Source of the DNA: Robbsia sp. KACC 23696 | GTDB taxonomy: Bacteria; Pseudomonadota; Gammaproteobacteria; Burkholderiales; Burkholderiaceae | Direction of reading: 5' to 3' | Length of the DNA: 64,000 nucleotides | Assembly: GCF_039852015.1 (NCBI RefSeq) | Contig: NZ_CP156628.1 | Location: 186,001-250,000, forward strand | In this document: positions 10,838 through 19,688 of the stretch, piece after piece | Numbering within the stretch: position 1 is the first letter of the stretch | Layout of the letters: each line of letters opens with the position of its first letter | Translations under genes and position numbers: made by a program | Notes under the pieces: generated by a model | What the model was told of the DNA's origin: nothing | Databases searched by the model: none | The model's input: only the letters and a program-made list of their open reading frames with translations

Positions 10838-11302
10838 TTAACCGCCTGCTGCGGCACTCAGCTTATCCAGGATGCCCACTGCGGTCTTGAGCGCGATCCG
10901 CTCATCGGCCGTCAGGGTCTTTTCGATCATGTCGCCGATTTTCGATGCACGTGCGGCACGGCCGCGTAGCAATTCAGCTTTGCCGAATGCGGATAAGGAA
11001 AATATCTGACTGCGCCCATCGGTCGGATCCGCTTGCCGTTCGACCAGGCGGGCGTTCTCCAACTGACCGACGACGAGGCGCATCGTTTGATGGGTGACAT
11101 TCCGTCGCTGCGCCAATGCGGCGATATTCATCGGACCATCTCGGTCCAATAATCCCAATGCTTCGGTCTGCGCCGATTTCTCTGCATCGGTCTTCTCTCT
11201 AACGGCTCGCACAAACGTACCGACGGCGCGACGCACGTCTTCCGCGAGCGTTTCAACGGTGAGATTGCTTCGGTCGTTATTCTGATGCACGGTCAAGCTC
11301 AC
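10838..11302 (-). CDS. MarR-family transcriptional regulator
   Basis: A 154-residue winged-helix regulator. The central region MNIAALAQRRNVTHQTMRLVVGQL is the recognition helix-turn-helix, followed by the wing VERQADPTDGRSQIFSLS with the conserved D-x-R-S. The GTG start at 11300-11302 has AGGA five bases upstream; a second GTG twelve bases further in is also possible. The long upstream in-frame extension reads as non-coding. It is convergent with the ester-cyclase-like gene; the palindrome at 10310-10330 is a candidate binding site. No equivalent palindrome was found in front of the MarR gene itself. Confidence 0.85.
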   Translation of the reverse strand: MSLTVHQNNDRSNLTVETLAEDVRRAVGTFVRAVREKTDAEKSAQTEALGLLDRDGPMNIAALAQRRNVTHQTMRLVVGQLENARLVERQADPTDGRSQIFSLSAFGKAELLRGRAARASKIGDMIEKTLTADERIALKTAVGILDKLSAAAGG

Positions 11303-11447
11303 TCCCTTCCTATATCGATTCCGACGTCGGCGCAGGCACCCACGGTGACGCCCCAAAGCATTGTTGCAATGATACGCCGATCGCCAAACTGGCCAGGGCA
11401 CGATGTTTGCGGCGGGGGGCTGTGAACCGCGATCAAGGAGAGGGTCT

Positions 11448-11663
11448 ATGTCGACGAATTGGAAAACCGGTGATGCCGTGCAATGGCAAACGCCCCAGGG
11501 AAAAACCGAGGGAAAAGTGGTCCGCGTGTTGCATCGGCGCGAGCACGTCGATGGCCACACTTTCGATGCGAGTGCCGACGATCCGCGCTTCGAAGTGGAG
11601 AGTGCAAAGACAGGAAAGCGCGCGGTGCACAGAGGCGATAGTTTGCATGCGTTACGACGGTGA
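11448..11663 (+). CDS. DUF2945 (hypervirulence-associated TUDOR-domain) small protein
   Basis: A 71-residue protein starting MSTNWKTGDAVQWQTPQGKT. The pattern WKTGDxVxWxTPQGxTxGKV...FDASxDDPRFEVES.KTGK.A.H matches the DUF2945 family, a small SH3/Tudor-like beta domain. It is common in soil bacteria and its function is unknown. AAGGAGAGGG gives a good ribosome binding site. It is convergent with the F-box-like gene, 56 bases away. Confidence 0.85.
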   Translation: MSTNWKTGDAVQWQTPQGKTEGKVVRVLHRREHVDGHTFDASADDPRFEVESAKTGKRAVHRGDSLHALRR

Positions 11664-11719
11664 CACGCACCGGCAATACCGGCCATCGACGGCAATCGAT
11701 TCGATACGCGATGGTGCAA

Positions 11720-12898
11720 TCAGGATCGCCATCCCCCGGGGAGGTAATGCCATAGACTGTCGAGCGGATTGTCTTTCGAGATAAGCGTCGCGTTTATTCC
11801 AGGCAGTCCGGGTCCGTCGCCCACGTGCTCCCGCTCGGTGAGCACCCAATCGCCCAACTTCGTCAGCGCGCTTTGTTCCGCCAGCGAGACAAACGCGAGG
11901 TCGCGCGGGCGCCAATTTTCACATGCTTGGGTAAAGCCATTCCAGTCGGCAACCAAGCCGTCTTGCACAAACCGCTCGGCGATCCGATCCGCGACGCTGC
12001 GGTCGACCTGCGCCCACTGTCGTTCTGTCGTGACGCCGAAGCGGGCGGTCAGCAGCGCTCGTACTTCCGGGCCCAGATGCCGTGTTTCCGGGGCGCCGGT
12101 TTCAAAGGCGACATTGGCCAATGCGCTGGCTAATGTGTCAGAAATCGCGGAATATTCCGGCGCCCATGTGATGAAGTTGAGCAAGCCCTCGCGCATCAGT
12201 AGCCAGTGCGAGTCGTCCAGATAAGATTCCAACGCGGCGGGCCAGTGTTCCGTCGGGAATGCCGCGCTCGGGCGGGCGTCTGCTCCCGTCGCACCGTCTC
12301 CCACGGGGGGATCGATATTCAGCGGTTCGTTCGAGTCGACACGGAGGGTAGCGTCGAGTGCTGCCATCGTGGCGAGGCGTCGCGCGATGCCGATATCGCA
12401 TAATGCCAGCGTGCGCGATAGCGTTTGTTTCGTATCGGGCTGGTGCAGGGTTTTTGCCAAGATATCGAGCGCTTCCCTTATCGGCTGGATGTCGGTCTTC
12501 TGTACCCGCTCGGGGAAATGTTTCAGTTGCCGCGTCAGTTCGCGCAGCAAGGGGCACTGGCGCTCGAACGGCAGCGCCTGGATACGTTCGAGCGTGGCCG
12601 GAATATCGGCGACCGTTCGCGCACGCTGCACTATGACCCACGTCGTGCGGTGATGCGGAAAATAGGTGTTCAGCGTTGACTCGATCGACTTTCCCGTCAG
12701 ACTAAGCGAGACGGCGTCACGCAGCGGGAGGGAGGCGGCAATGACGCTGAACACATCTGCGGGGAGCGCGAAACGGGGCACATCGGAGGATTCGACCAGG
12801 GCATCTGAGCTTGTCGCTTTGGATGCCGCGTCGCTTTCGGGCTGGTTTCCCGTTACCCGTGAATACAGGTTCGACAGCGACGTGGAGATGAAATCCAT
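11720..12898 (-). CDS. F-box-like domain protein, function unknown
   Basis: A 392-residue protein with no signal peptide. After about 40 Ser/Asp-rich residues, residues 44-80 read as a eukaryotic-type F-box: LPADVFSVIAASLPLRDAV then SLSLTGKSIESTL, matching the LPxE/DVLxxI...LxxxDxxxLSLTxKxxxxxL pattern. The rest (80-392) is alpha-helical and Trp-rich without recognisable leucine-rich or WD repeats. F-box proteins recruit substrates to SCF ubiquitin ligases in eukaryotes; bacterial examples (Ralstonia GALA, Legionella effectors) are host-directed. The ATG at 12898 has GAGG eight bases upstream. Host function here is an inference from the motif only; no secretion system lies nearby. Confidence 0.6.
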   Translation of the reverse strand: MDFISTSLSNLYSRVTGNQPESDAASKATSSDALVESSDVPRFALPADVFSVIAASLPLRDAVSLSLTGKSIESTLNTYFPHHRTTWVIVQRARTVADIPATLERIQALPFERQCPLLRELTRQLKHFPERVQKTDIQPIREALDILAKTLHQPDTKQTLSRTLALCDIGIARRLATMAALDATLRVDSNEPLNIDPPVGDGATGADARPSAAFPTEHWPAALESYLDDSHWLLMREGLLNFITWAPEYSAISDTLASALANVAFETGAPETRHLGPEVRALLTARFGVTTERQWAQVDRSVADRIAERFVQDGLVADWNGFTQACENWRPRDLAFVSLAEQSALTKLGDWVLTEREHVGDGPGLPGINATLISKDNPLDSLWHYLPGGWRS

Positions 12899-13045
12899 TG
12901 TCAGCCTCGGCGCAAAGGAGTGGAGTGCCACGCTGAGTAACGGTGATCTCGAATAGATTCCCTGGCATGGCGCGGGGTGGCGTTCGATATCGAGCTGAAC
13001 GGATGCCTTGTGGGCGATGAGCGTGCGATCGGACTATCATGGCGT

Positions 13046-14032
13046 ATGACGCTGCTCGACCATCCTTTGAAAGTGCGCCCTATGCCAGATGCTTTACATC
13101 CTGATGTTGTTGCCGTGTGGCCGCTGCTGCTCGGTGCCCCGTCCAGCCCCGCTGATCTATCGGTCGAAAAAATCAGGGCGATCGATCCGGTAAGCGAGGC
13201 GCGTCTGGTAGGCGCGCCCGAACCGGTCTTTAAAACCTGGGATCGCGTGCTGCAGACGGAAGCGGGCGGAATAGGCGCGCGCTGGTATCAGCCAACCGAA
13301 ACAAACCCCACTTTACTGCTGGTGTATGTGCACGGTGGGGGCTGGGTCAAAGGCTCGTTGGATTCACACGATGTCTTATGCCGCGCCTTGGCGCTGCGCT
13401 CCGGCGCGTTCGTCCTGTCGATCGACTACGGCCTCTCGCCTGAAACCGCCTATCCCGGTGCGCTGGATCAAGTCTGTGCCGTATTAGCGAACGCATCGCA
13501 GCTGGCGGCCGATGAAGGCTTCGGCACGCTCCGCGTGGCGGCCGCGGGCGACAGTGCGGGCGGCCACTTGCTCGCGACCGCCACACATCGCCTGATCGAG
13601 GAAAATCAGCCGCTGCCGGAATCGATGGTGTATCTCTATCCCGTCACCGATGCATCGATGCGCGCGACAAGCTGGACGACGTTCGGCAGCGGCTATCCGC
13701 TGACCTACGACAGGATGAAGTGGTTCTGGGAGCAGTATGTCGGCAGCGACTTTGCCCGACTACAGGCGCGGGCGCGGGATCCCTTACTCTCGCCGCTGTA
13801 TTCGGATCGCCTCGATCGCTATCCGCGTTCGATGGTGATCACGGCCAGATGCGATCCGCTGCGGGATGAAGGCGACGCCTTTGCCGATCGACTGAAAGAG
13901 GCGGCTGTACAGGTCGAGCACGTATCGGTGCCCGGACAAGTGCACGGATTTCTCCGGATGCGACAGGCCTTCACCGATCCCGAATGGGGCGTGGATGCGG
14001 TGATCCATCGGATCGCCGCGTTTTTGCGCTAA
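13046..14032 (+). CDS. Alpha/beta hydrolase, hormone-sensitive-lipase type esterase
   Basis: A carboxylesterase of about 328 residues. It shows the HSL-family oxyanion motif VHGGGW, the nucleophile elbow GDSAGG, an Asp in CDPLRDEGD and a final His in QVHGFLR, giving a complete Ser-Asp-His triad. It is predicted cytoplasmic, cleaving short-chain acyl esters; the natural substrate is unknown. The start is uncertain: ATG at 13046 or 13082 is likely, and the frame opens as early as 12977. It converges on ilvE with a 27-base gap. Confidence 0.87.
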   Translation: MTLLDHPLKVRPMPDALHPDVVAVWPLLLGAPSSPADLSVEKIRAIDPVSEARLVGAPEPVFKTWDRVLQTEAGGIGARWYQPTETNPTLLLVYVHGGGWVKGSLDSHDVLCRALALRSGAFVLSIDYGLSPETAYPGALDQVCAVLANASQLAADEGFGTLRVAAAGDSAGGHLLATATHRLIEENQPLPESMVYLYPVTDASMRATSWTTFGSGYPLTYDRMKWFWEQYVGSDFARLQARARDPLLSPLYSDRLDRYPRSMVITARCDPLRDEGDAFADRLKEAAVQVEHVSVPGQVHGFLRMRQAFTDPEWGVDAVIHRIAAFLR

Positions 14033-14059
14033 CGGCTGCGCGCCGCTAGCGTCCTGCCA

Positions 14060-15160
14060 TCAGGCAATCTTGCGCAGCCAGCCGCGCGTGTCCGCGGACA
14101 CGCCGTGCTGCAGATTCAGCAGCGCTTCGCGCAGTTGCATCGTGACCGGGCCGTTTTCGAAATCGTTGATCGTCATCTCGAAACCGTTCGCCTTGGCTTT
14201 GCCCACCGGCGTGATCACCGCGGCGGTACCGCAGGCGAACACTTCCGTCATGCGACCCGCTGCCAGATCGTCGCGCCACTGCTGGACCGAGATCTTGCGC
14301 TCTTCGGTCTTAAAACCGAGGTCGCGGCCCAGTTCCAGCAGGCTGCGGCGTGTGACGCCCGGCAGCAGGGAGCCGGTCAGTTCCGGCGTGACCAGCGTGA
14401 CTTGATCGCCGTCTTTGTAGACGAAGAACAGGTTCATGCCGCCCATTTCTTCGACATCGGCCCGATGCGCCGCATCCAGCCAGACCACTTGGTCGCAGCC
14501 GTGTTGCTCGGCCTGCGCCTGGGCCGCGAGGCTTGCGGCATAGTTGCCCGCGCACTTCGCTTCACCGGTGCCGCCGAGGGCCGCACGGACGTAGTCCTCG
14601 CTGATCCACACGGTCACCGGCTTCACGCCTTGCGCGAAGTAAGCACCCGCCGGCGATGCGAACAACAGGAAGAAGTACTCGTGCGACGGACGCACGCCCA
14701 GATAGGCATCCGATGCGAACATCAGCGGACGCATATAGAGGCTTTCGCCGACATTCGACGGCACCCACTTGCGATCGATCGAGATCAACGCATCGCCCGC
14801 TTCCAGGAAACGCTCCGGCGGCAAGGCAGGCATCGCCAGACGGGCGGCGCTGCGGTTGAAACGCTCGGCGTTTTGATCCGGGCGGAACGTGGCAATGCTG
14901 CCGTCCGGCTGGGCAAAAGCCTTATAGCCTTCGAAAATCGCCTGGCCATAATGCAGCGCCGACGTTGCCGGATCCAGCGACAGCGGGCCGTAGGCCTTCA
15001 ATTCACCCTGTTGCCAGGCACCGTCACGGTACGGAATCACGACCATGTGATCCGTGAATACGCGGCCGAAACCCGGGCCCGTCGTACGGGCAACGCGTTC
15101 TGCGTCGCTCAGGATGTGGTCGGAAGGCGTGACGCGCAGCGTCGGAGTGGAGGCGATCAT
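14060..15160 (-). CDS. ilvE: Branched-chain amino acid aminotransferase
   Basis: A PLP enzyme that transaminates the 2-oxo acids of leucine, isoleucine and valine with glutamate, the last step of their synthesis. It is 366 residues long, the bacterial/eukaryotic fold-type IV BCAT length, starting MIASTPTLRVTPSD. Conserved pieces are HYGQAIFEGYKA, the region around EAKCAGNYAAS with the PLP lysine, EEMGGMNLFFV and CGTAAVITPVG. The spacer to the divergent Nudix gene (15161-15307) is AT-rich and must hold both promoters. The ATG at 15158-15160 was chosen over an upstream extension. Confidence 0.95.
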   Translation of the reverse strand: MIASTPTLRVTPSDHILSDAERVARTTGPGFGRVFTDHMVVIPYRDGAWQQGELKAYGPLSLDPATSALHYGQAIFEGYKAFAQPDGSIATFRPDQNAERFNRSAARLAMPALPPERFLEAGDALISIDRKWVPSNVGESLYMRPLMFASDAYLGVRPSHEYFFLLFASPAGAYFAQGVKPVTVWISEDYVRAALGGTGEAKCAGNYAASLAAQAQAEQHGCDQVVWLDAAHRADVEEMGGMNLFFVYKDGDQVTLVTPELTGSLLPGVTRRSLLELGRDLGFKTEERKISVQQWRDDLAAGRMTEVFACGTAAVITPVGKAKANGFEMTINDFENGPVTMQLREALLNLQHGVSADTRGWLRKIA

Positions 15161-15307
15161 GGCAAGCGGTTTCTTGAAAACACGGAAAACCACGATCCTA
15201 CCGAAAAATTAACAATTCAGCTTGGAATTTGCCTAGGCCGCGGATCGATGCGGTGGTTTAGCATGATGGATTGCCCCCTAATCCGAATCACTCAACCCGT
15301 GAGGCTT

Positions 15308-15931
15308 ATGGAAAATCAGTGGCTCGCCTATGTCAAACGGCTCCAGGCAATCGCCTCCACCGGACTGCATTTTGCGGAAGGCGTGTTCGATCGCGAACGT
15401 TTCGAGGAGATCGCGGCAATTTCGAATGCGATGCTGGCAGATCTCGGCAGTGTTCCCATCGAACGTATCCCCGAGCTGATGCCGCCGATGGGCACTGCCT
15501 ACGCCACGCCGATGGTGGAGGTACGCGGCGTCGTGATCGTCGACGGGAAGATCCTGCTGGTGCGTGAGAAATTCGACGGCCTGTGGACCTTGCCGGGCGG
15601 TTACGCCGATGTCGGACTGTCCGGCGCGGAAAATACCGCGAAGGAGGTGTGGGAAGAGGCGGGACTGCGCGTCGAAGTGAAATCGCTGATCAGCGTGCGA
15701 CACAAGGCGAAAGGCGGCTATCGAGCCGATCCGCGGGATTTCTACAAACTGTATTTTCTGTGCGAATCGGCGCCGGGTGCGGTGCCGAAGATCGGTGTCG
15801 AGACGACCGATGTGGGGTTTTTCGCGCCGGACGCCTTGCCGCCGCTATCGGAGGGACGGACCATCGCCAGCGATATCACCGACGCTTTCCGTTTCGTTCG
15901 CGGCGAGATTACGACGACGATCTTCGACTGA
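15308..15931 (+). CDS. Nudix hydrolase with N-terminal Nudix_hydro_N domain (YjhB-like)
   Basis: A 207-residue pyrophosphohydrolase. Residues 1-65 resemble the helical N-terminal domain of YjhB-type ADP-ribose/ADP-sugar pyrophosphatases; the Nudix box lies at about 98-120. It reads LPGGYADVGLSG then TAKEVWEEAGL, so the core metal-binding pattern KEVWEE is intact, but the first conserved Glu is Leu and the usual Arg is Lys, as in others of this subgroup. TGAGG lies four bases before the ATG. Substrate is inferred, not shown. Confidence 0.88.
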   Translation: MENQWLAYVKRLQAIASTGLHFAEGVFDRERFEEIAAISNAMLADLGSVPIERIPELMPPMGTAYATPMVEVRGVVIVDGKILLVREKFDGLWTLPGGYADVGLSGAENTAKEVWEEAGLRVEVKSLISVRHKAKGGYRADPRDFYKLYFLCESAPGAVPKIGVETTDVGFFAPDALPPLSEGRTIASDITDAFRFVRGEITTTIFD

Positions 15932-15937
15932 GGGGAG

Positions 15938-15978
15938 CATGCCGGGCGCCAGCGCTTACGCGGCGAGCGCCCGGCATG
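15938..15978. terminator. Hairpin between convergent Nudix and NYN genes
   Basis: CATGCCGGGCGC (15938-15949) and its exact complement (15967-15978) enclose a 17-nt loop, directly after the Nudix stop and just before the NYN stop. There is no T run; likely a bidirectional 3'-end structure. Confidence 0.55.
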
Positions 15979-15986
15979 ACGCGCGC

Positions 15987-17717
15987 TTACTCTTCCGGGA
16001 AGAGCTGCGGCGTCTTGCGGGCGCGACGGGCCGATGCCCCCGGGCGACGGCCACGCTTGGCAGGTACCGGTGCGGCGTCCGCCGACGCGCCGGCGCTATC
16101 GCTGGCGTCGGCTTGTACGTCCGCCGAGCTGGCGGCAGCCGCAACGGTGCTCGGCGGCACGACGCTGGTCACGTCATTGGCCAGCGTATCCGCAGACGGC
16201 GCGGCCACTTCCAAGGCGGCGCCCGGCTGGGCATCGCTGTCCAATTCGAGCATTTCCGATACAACGGCACCTGCGCGCTTCGTACTCGTACGGCGTGCAC
16301 GGCGGGCCGCCGACGCCTTGCCTGGACGGGGCGGTTCGGCGACCGACAACGCGTCGGCGTCGCGATCCGCATCCAGATAGTGCGCCGCCGGGGATGCGCT
16401 GACCGCATCCTGGTCGAATAGCCCAGCATCGGCAATCCGTGATGCCAGCGACGGCCGCGTATCCGGCAGTGCCTCGATCACCGGCGCGCCGTCGGAGAAC
16501 GCATCCCCTGCATCGCCATAGGGCGCATCGATAATGGCAAGGACCGCATCCGACGCGTTCGACGGCTCCAACGCCGGCTCGGCGCGATTGCCGTCCACGT
16601 CCGACGTAAGGACCGTCGCGTCGCGGTTGCCGTCACGGTCGCGATCCCGATCACGGTCCCGGCCACGCCGACGTGACTTCTTCGCCGGGCGGTCCGTGTT
16701 GGCCGCCTCCGGGGCGCGCGCATCGGCGGCCGGGCCGGTACGTTGCACGTCGCTCGCTTCTTCTTCGGCGACAACCGGCGCGACGCTGTCGGGCACCGCG
16801 TTGCGGTCCGGACGTCCGCCGCGCGACGGCGTCTGTTGCGGCGCCTGCGCCGTTACCGGCGTGCTTTCTTCAAGGCGGGCGTTCTGCTCCTGCCCGCTGC
16901 GGAAAACGAAGGTACCGGACTTTTCATCACGGCCCACTTCGAATAGTCCACGCGCCTGCGCTTCGTCGAGCAAGCTGCCGAAGGCCCGGAAACCGAAATA
17001 GGATTCGTTGAAATCCGGCCGGCGACGCTTGATCGCTTCCTTCAGCACCGATGCCCAGATCTTGTTGCTGTCGCCACGCTCCGACACCAGCGCATCGAAG
17101 GTCTCGACGGCGAGTGCGAAGGCTTTTTCCTTGCGCGCCTCCACTTCCGGCGAATCCTGCTTGCCCGGCTTCTGACGCGGCAAGCGCTCTTCGTCGTTCT
17201 TGCGGGTGGCGGCGTCGCGCTTCGCTTGCGCGCGCTGTTGTTCGCGCACCAGATCGTCGTAGAAAATGAATTCGTCGCAATTGGCGACCAGCAGGTCCGA
17301 CGTCGAATTCTTGACGCCGACGCCGATCACTTTCTTCGCGTTTTCCCGAAGTTTCGAGACCAACGGCGAGAAATCGGAGTCACCGCTGATGATGACGAAG
17401 GTATCGACGTGCGACTTTGTGTAGCAAAGATCCAGCGCATCGACGACCAGGCGGATATCGGCGGAATTTTTGCCGGTCTGGCGGACGTGGGGGATTTCGA
17501 TCAGTTCAAAGCTGGCTTCATGCATCGCGGCCTTGAACCCTTTGTAGCGGTCCCAGTCGCAGTAGGCTTTCTTTACGACGATGCTGCCCTTGAGCAACAG
17601 CCGTTCGAGCACGGGCTTGATGTCGAATTTCTCGTATTTCGCGTCACGTACGCCGAGGGCGACGTTTTCGAAATCGCAGAAAAGCGCCATGCTGACGCTG
17701 TCATTGGGTAAAGCCAT
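15987..17717 (-). CDS. NYN-domain/LOTUS (OST-HTH) protein with long acidic-basic tail
   Basis: A 576-residue putative RNA-processing protein. Residues about 8-150 form a NYN (PIN-like) nuclease domain, with acidic residues in ALFCDFENVA, KNSADIRLVVDAL and ISGDSDFSPLV as expected for metal binding. Residues about 185-270 resemble an OST-HTH/LOTUS domain (KIWASVLKEAIKRRRPDFNES). After 270 the sequence is low-complexity: an RGRDRDRDRDRD repeat near 345, then an Ala/Asp-rich stretch and a basic RRARK end. Such NYN-LOTUS proteins are widespread and uncharacterised. ATG 17717 was chosen because the domain starts at once. Confidence 0.86.
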   Translation of the reverse strand: MALPNDSVSMALFCDFENVALGVRDAKYEKFDIKPVLERLLLKGSIVVKKAYCDWDRYKGFKAAMHEASFELIEIPHVRQTGKNSADIRLVVDALDLCYTKSHVDTFVIISGDSDFSPLVSKLRENAKKVIGVGVKNSTSDLLVANCDEFIFYDDLVREQQRAQAKRDAATRKNDEERLPRQKPGKQDSPEVEARKEKAFALAVETFDALVSERGDSNKIWASVLKEAIKRRRPDFNESYFGFRAFGSLLDEAQARGLFEVGRDEKSGTFVFRSGQEQNARLEESTPVTAQAPQQTPSRGGRPDRNAVPDSVAPVVAEEEASDVQRTGPAADARAPEAANTDRPAKKSRRRGRDRDRDRDRDGNRDATVLTSDVDGNRAEPALEPSNASDAVLAIIDAPYGDAGDAFSDGAPVIEALPDTRPSLASRIADAGLFDQDAVSASPAAHYLDADRDADALSVAEPPRPGKASAARRARRTSTKRAGAVVSEMLELDSDAQPGAALEVAAPSADTLANDVTSVVPPSTVAAAASSADVQADASDSAGASADAAPVPAKRGRRPGASARRARKTPQLFPEE

Positions 17718-17900
17718 GAATGCTCCAAGCGCGTGCACGATGCACGCGTTGCGTAAATAAGGTCAAGACGCGGTTGCCACGGCCCGGCCCGGATATCCCG
17801 GCGCCGCCCTGGTCATTGCCGCCGCCGGCGTCGAAGGGATCGCTCGGCGGACATAGCAAACCTTTTGATTATAGGGTATTCGCGCGTCTTGACCACGCAT

Positions 17901-18953
17901 TCAGGGTGCCGGGTTCGGCTGCTTCTCGTGCAAGGCCTCGATCGCGGCGAGGATATCGTCGGTCAGCGTCAGGTCGGCGCTGTCGATGTTCTCCTTCAAC
18001 TGCGCCAACGACGTCGCGCCGATCAGGTTGCTGGTCGTGAACGGACGGCTGTTGATGAAGGCCAGCGCCATTTTCGCCGGCGACAGGCCGTGCTGCTTGG
18101 CCAGCGCGACATAGGCGCTGATCGCGGCGACCGAATGGGGCTTGCTGTAGCGCGCAAACCGCTCATACAACGTGATGCGCGCGCCGTCCGGACGAGCGCC
18201 GTTTTCATACTTGCCGCTCAGCCAGCCGAAGGCGAGCGGCGAATACGCCAGCAGACCCACGCCGTCGCGATGCGTGAATTCGGACAAACCGGTCTCGAAC
18301 GTCCGGTTCACGAGGCTGTAAGGATTTTGGATGCTGACGATTTTCGGCAGATTCAGCTTTTCCGCCGCACGCAGGAATTGCGCGACACCCCACGGCGTTT
18401 CATTCGAGACGCCGATATGGCGAATCTTGCCGGCCTTGACCAGCTCGGCCAGCGCCGTCAGCGTTTCCTCGATCGGCACCGAATACGCGTCTTCCACCCA
18501 CGGATAGTTCGAGCGGCCGAACGTCATCGTGCTGCGGTCCGGCCAATGCAACTGATACAAATCGACGTAATCCGTCTGCAGCCGTTTCAGGCTGCCGTCG
18601 ATGGCCTGTTGCAGATTGGCACGGTCGAATTGATTCGCATCGCCGCGAATGTGCTTCGGGTTGTGCGGCTGGCGCGCGGGCCCGGCGATTTTCGTGGCCA
18701 GCACGACCTTGCTGCGCTGCTCCGGATGCTTGGCCAGCCACGTCCCGATGTACTGCTCGGTGCGACCTTGCGTTTCAGGGCGCGGGGGCACCGGATACAT
18801 TTCCGCTGCATCGATCAGCGTGACGCCGCGGGAGACCGCGTAGTCGAGTTGCGCATGGGCATCGGCTTCCGTGTTCTGCTCGCCCCAGGTCATCGTACCC
18901 AGACCGATCACACTGACGTCGATACCGCTGTCACCCAGTTTTCTGTATTCCAT
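17901..18953 (-). CDS. tas: NADP(H)-dependent aldo-keto reductase, Tas family
   Basis: A cytoplasmic aldo-keto reductase of 350 residues, closely matching E. coli Tas along its length (GLGTMTWGEQNTEADAHAQL, AEMYPVPPRPETQG, GVSNETPWGV, SIQNPYSLVNR). The active-site Asp and Tyr of the AKR fold are seen in IDAAEMY, with Lys in VVLATK and His in YQLHW. Physiological substrate is unknown. AAGGA precedes two close ATGs (18959 and 18953); the second has better spacing and aligns with Tas. It is divergent from the CHRD gene. Confidence 0.93.
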   Translation of the reverse strand: MEYRKLGDSGIDVSVIGLGTMTWGEQNTEADAHAQLDYAVSRGVTLIDAAEMYPVPPRPETQGRTEQYIGTWLAKHPEQRSKVVLATKIAGPARQPHNPKHIRGDANQFDRANLQQAIDGSLKRLQTDYVDLYQLHWPDRSTMTFGRSNYPWVEDAYSVPIEETLTALAELVKAGKIRHIGVSNETPWGVAQFLRAAEKLNLPKIVSIQNPYSLVNRTFETGLSEFTHRDGVGLLAYSPLAFGWLSGKYENGARPDGARITLYERFARYSKPHSVAAISAYVALAKQHGLSPAKMALAFINSRPFTTSNLIGATSLAQLKENIDSADLTLTDDILAAIEALHEKQPNPAP

Positions 18954-19165
18954 TCGCATTGTCCTTGGTCAACGTCCAGGCATCCGAAAAACACGCCGTC
19001 GAGGCGCGCCAACGACAGCGCACCTATGACAGACGGAGAGAGCCGGCAAGAGCCGTACGCTATCACATCCGCCGTCGATGCGCGTTGTGCGCTACTATCG
19101 TTTGGCTGGAGAAGACGCTGGTGTTGATGGCGATTGCTGTTCTAAAAAACATACCTGGAGAAAGC

Positions 19166-19636
19166 ATGTCGATCGAATCATTGCGCTTTGCCCGTTTGTC
19201 CCGTAATACGTTGCTGGCTTCGGCGCTGGCCGTTGCGACGCTCGCCGCGCCGGTCGCGGCCATGGCGAAAACGGTGCATTTCAGCTCGACCCTGACAGCG
19301 GCAAATGAAGTGCCGCCGCATCAGACGGACGGCACGGGGACGGTAACGGCTAGCTACGATACGAAGAGCAAGTCGTTCACCTATGACATTACCTATGACA
19401 AGCTGACTGGACCGGCAACGGCCGCCCACTTTCATGGGCCGGCACTGGCGGGCGTGAATGCCAAGCCCGTGATTCCGATTGCCGCCGATGCGCTGGCAAG
19501 CCCTATCAAGGGCAGCAAAACGTTGACGGCGGAACAGGCCAAGGATCTGCTGGCGGGGAAGTGGTACTTCAATGTGCACACCGCAGCGAATCCGGGCGGC
19601 GAAATTCGCGGTCAGATCGAGAAGTCGAAGTCCTGA
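19166..19636 (+). CDS. Secreted CHRD-domain protein
   Basis: A 156-residue exported protein. The N-terminus has a signal peptide (basic start, then LLASALAVATLAAPVAAMA with cleavage near residue 36). The rest is one CHRD domain with FSSTLTAANEVPP, a central AAHFHGPA and the terminal WYFNVHTAANPGGEIRGQI. CHRD domains are named from chordin; their bacterial role is unknown. CTGGAGAAAGC provides the ribosome binding site. Followed by an intrinsic terminator at 19645-19679. Confidence 0.9.
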   Translation: MSIESLRFARLSRNTLLASALAVATLAAPVAAMAKTVHFSSTLTAANEVPPHQTDGTGTVTASYDTKSKSFTYDITYDKLTGPATAAHFHGPALAGVNAKPVIPIAADALASPIKGSKTLTAEQAKDLLAGKWYFNVHTAANPGGEIRGQIEKSKS

Positions 19637-19644
19637 TCGCGCGA

Positions 19645-19679
19645 CGGCTCCCCGTCCGCTCGGGCGGGGAAGCCGCTTT
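19645..19679 (+). terminator. Terminator between CHRD and manganese catalase genes
   Basis: Stem CGGCT-CCCCGTCC pairs with GGGCGGGG-AGCCG with one bulged A and a GCTC loop, followed by CTTTA on the plus strand. It sits between convergent genes and may serve both. Confidence 0.7.
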
Positions 19680-19688
19680 ACGCAATGG

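Noticed and set aside
11303-11719. N-terminal extension of the MarR protein
   Set aside because: The in-frame sequence is Arg/Cys/Ser-rich shadow of the DUF2945 gene; the GTG at 11302 has a good ribosome binding site and gives the normal MarR length.
14105-15307. Plus-strand frame extending 400 codons upstream of the Nudix gene
   Set aside because: It runs antisense through ilvE and reads as His/Arg-rich shadow sequence; the real Nudix start is the ATG at 15308 with its own ribosome binding site.
17865-19127. Plus-strand open frame of 420 codons over the tas gene
   Set aside because: The minus-strand Tas protein is a full-length clear match; the plus frame is its shadow.
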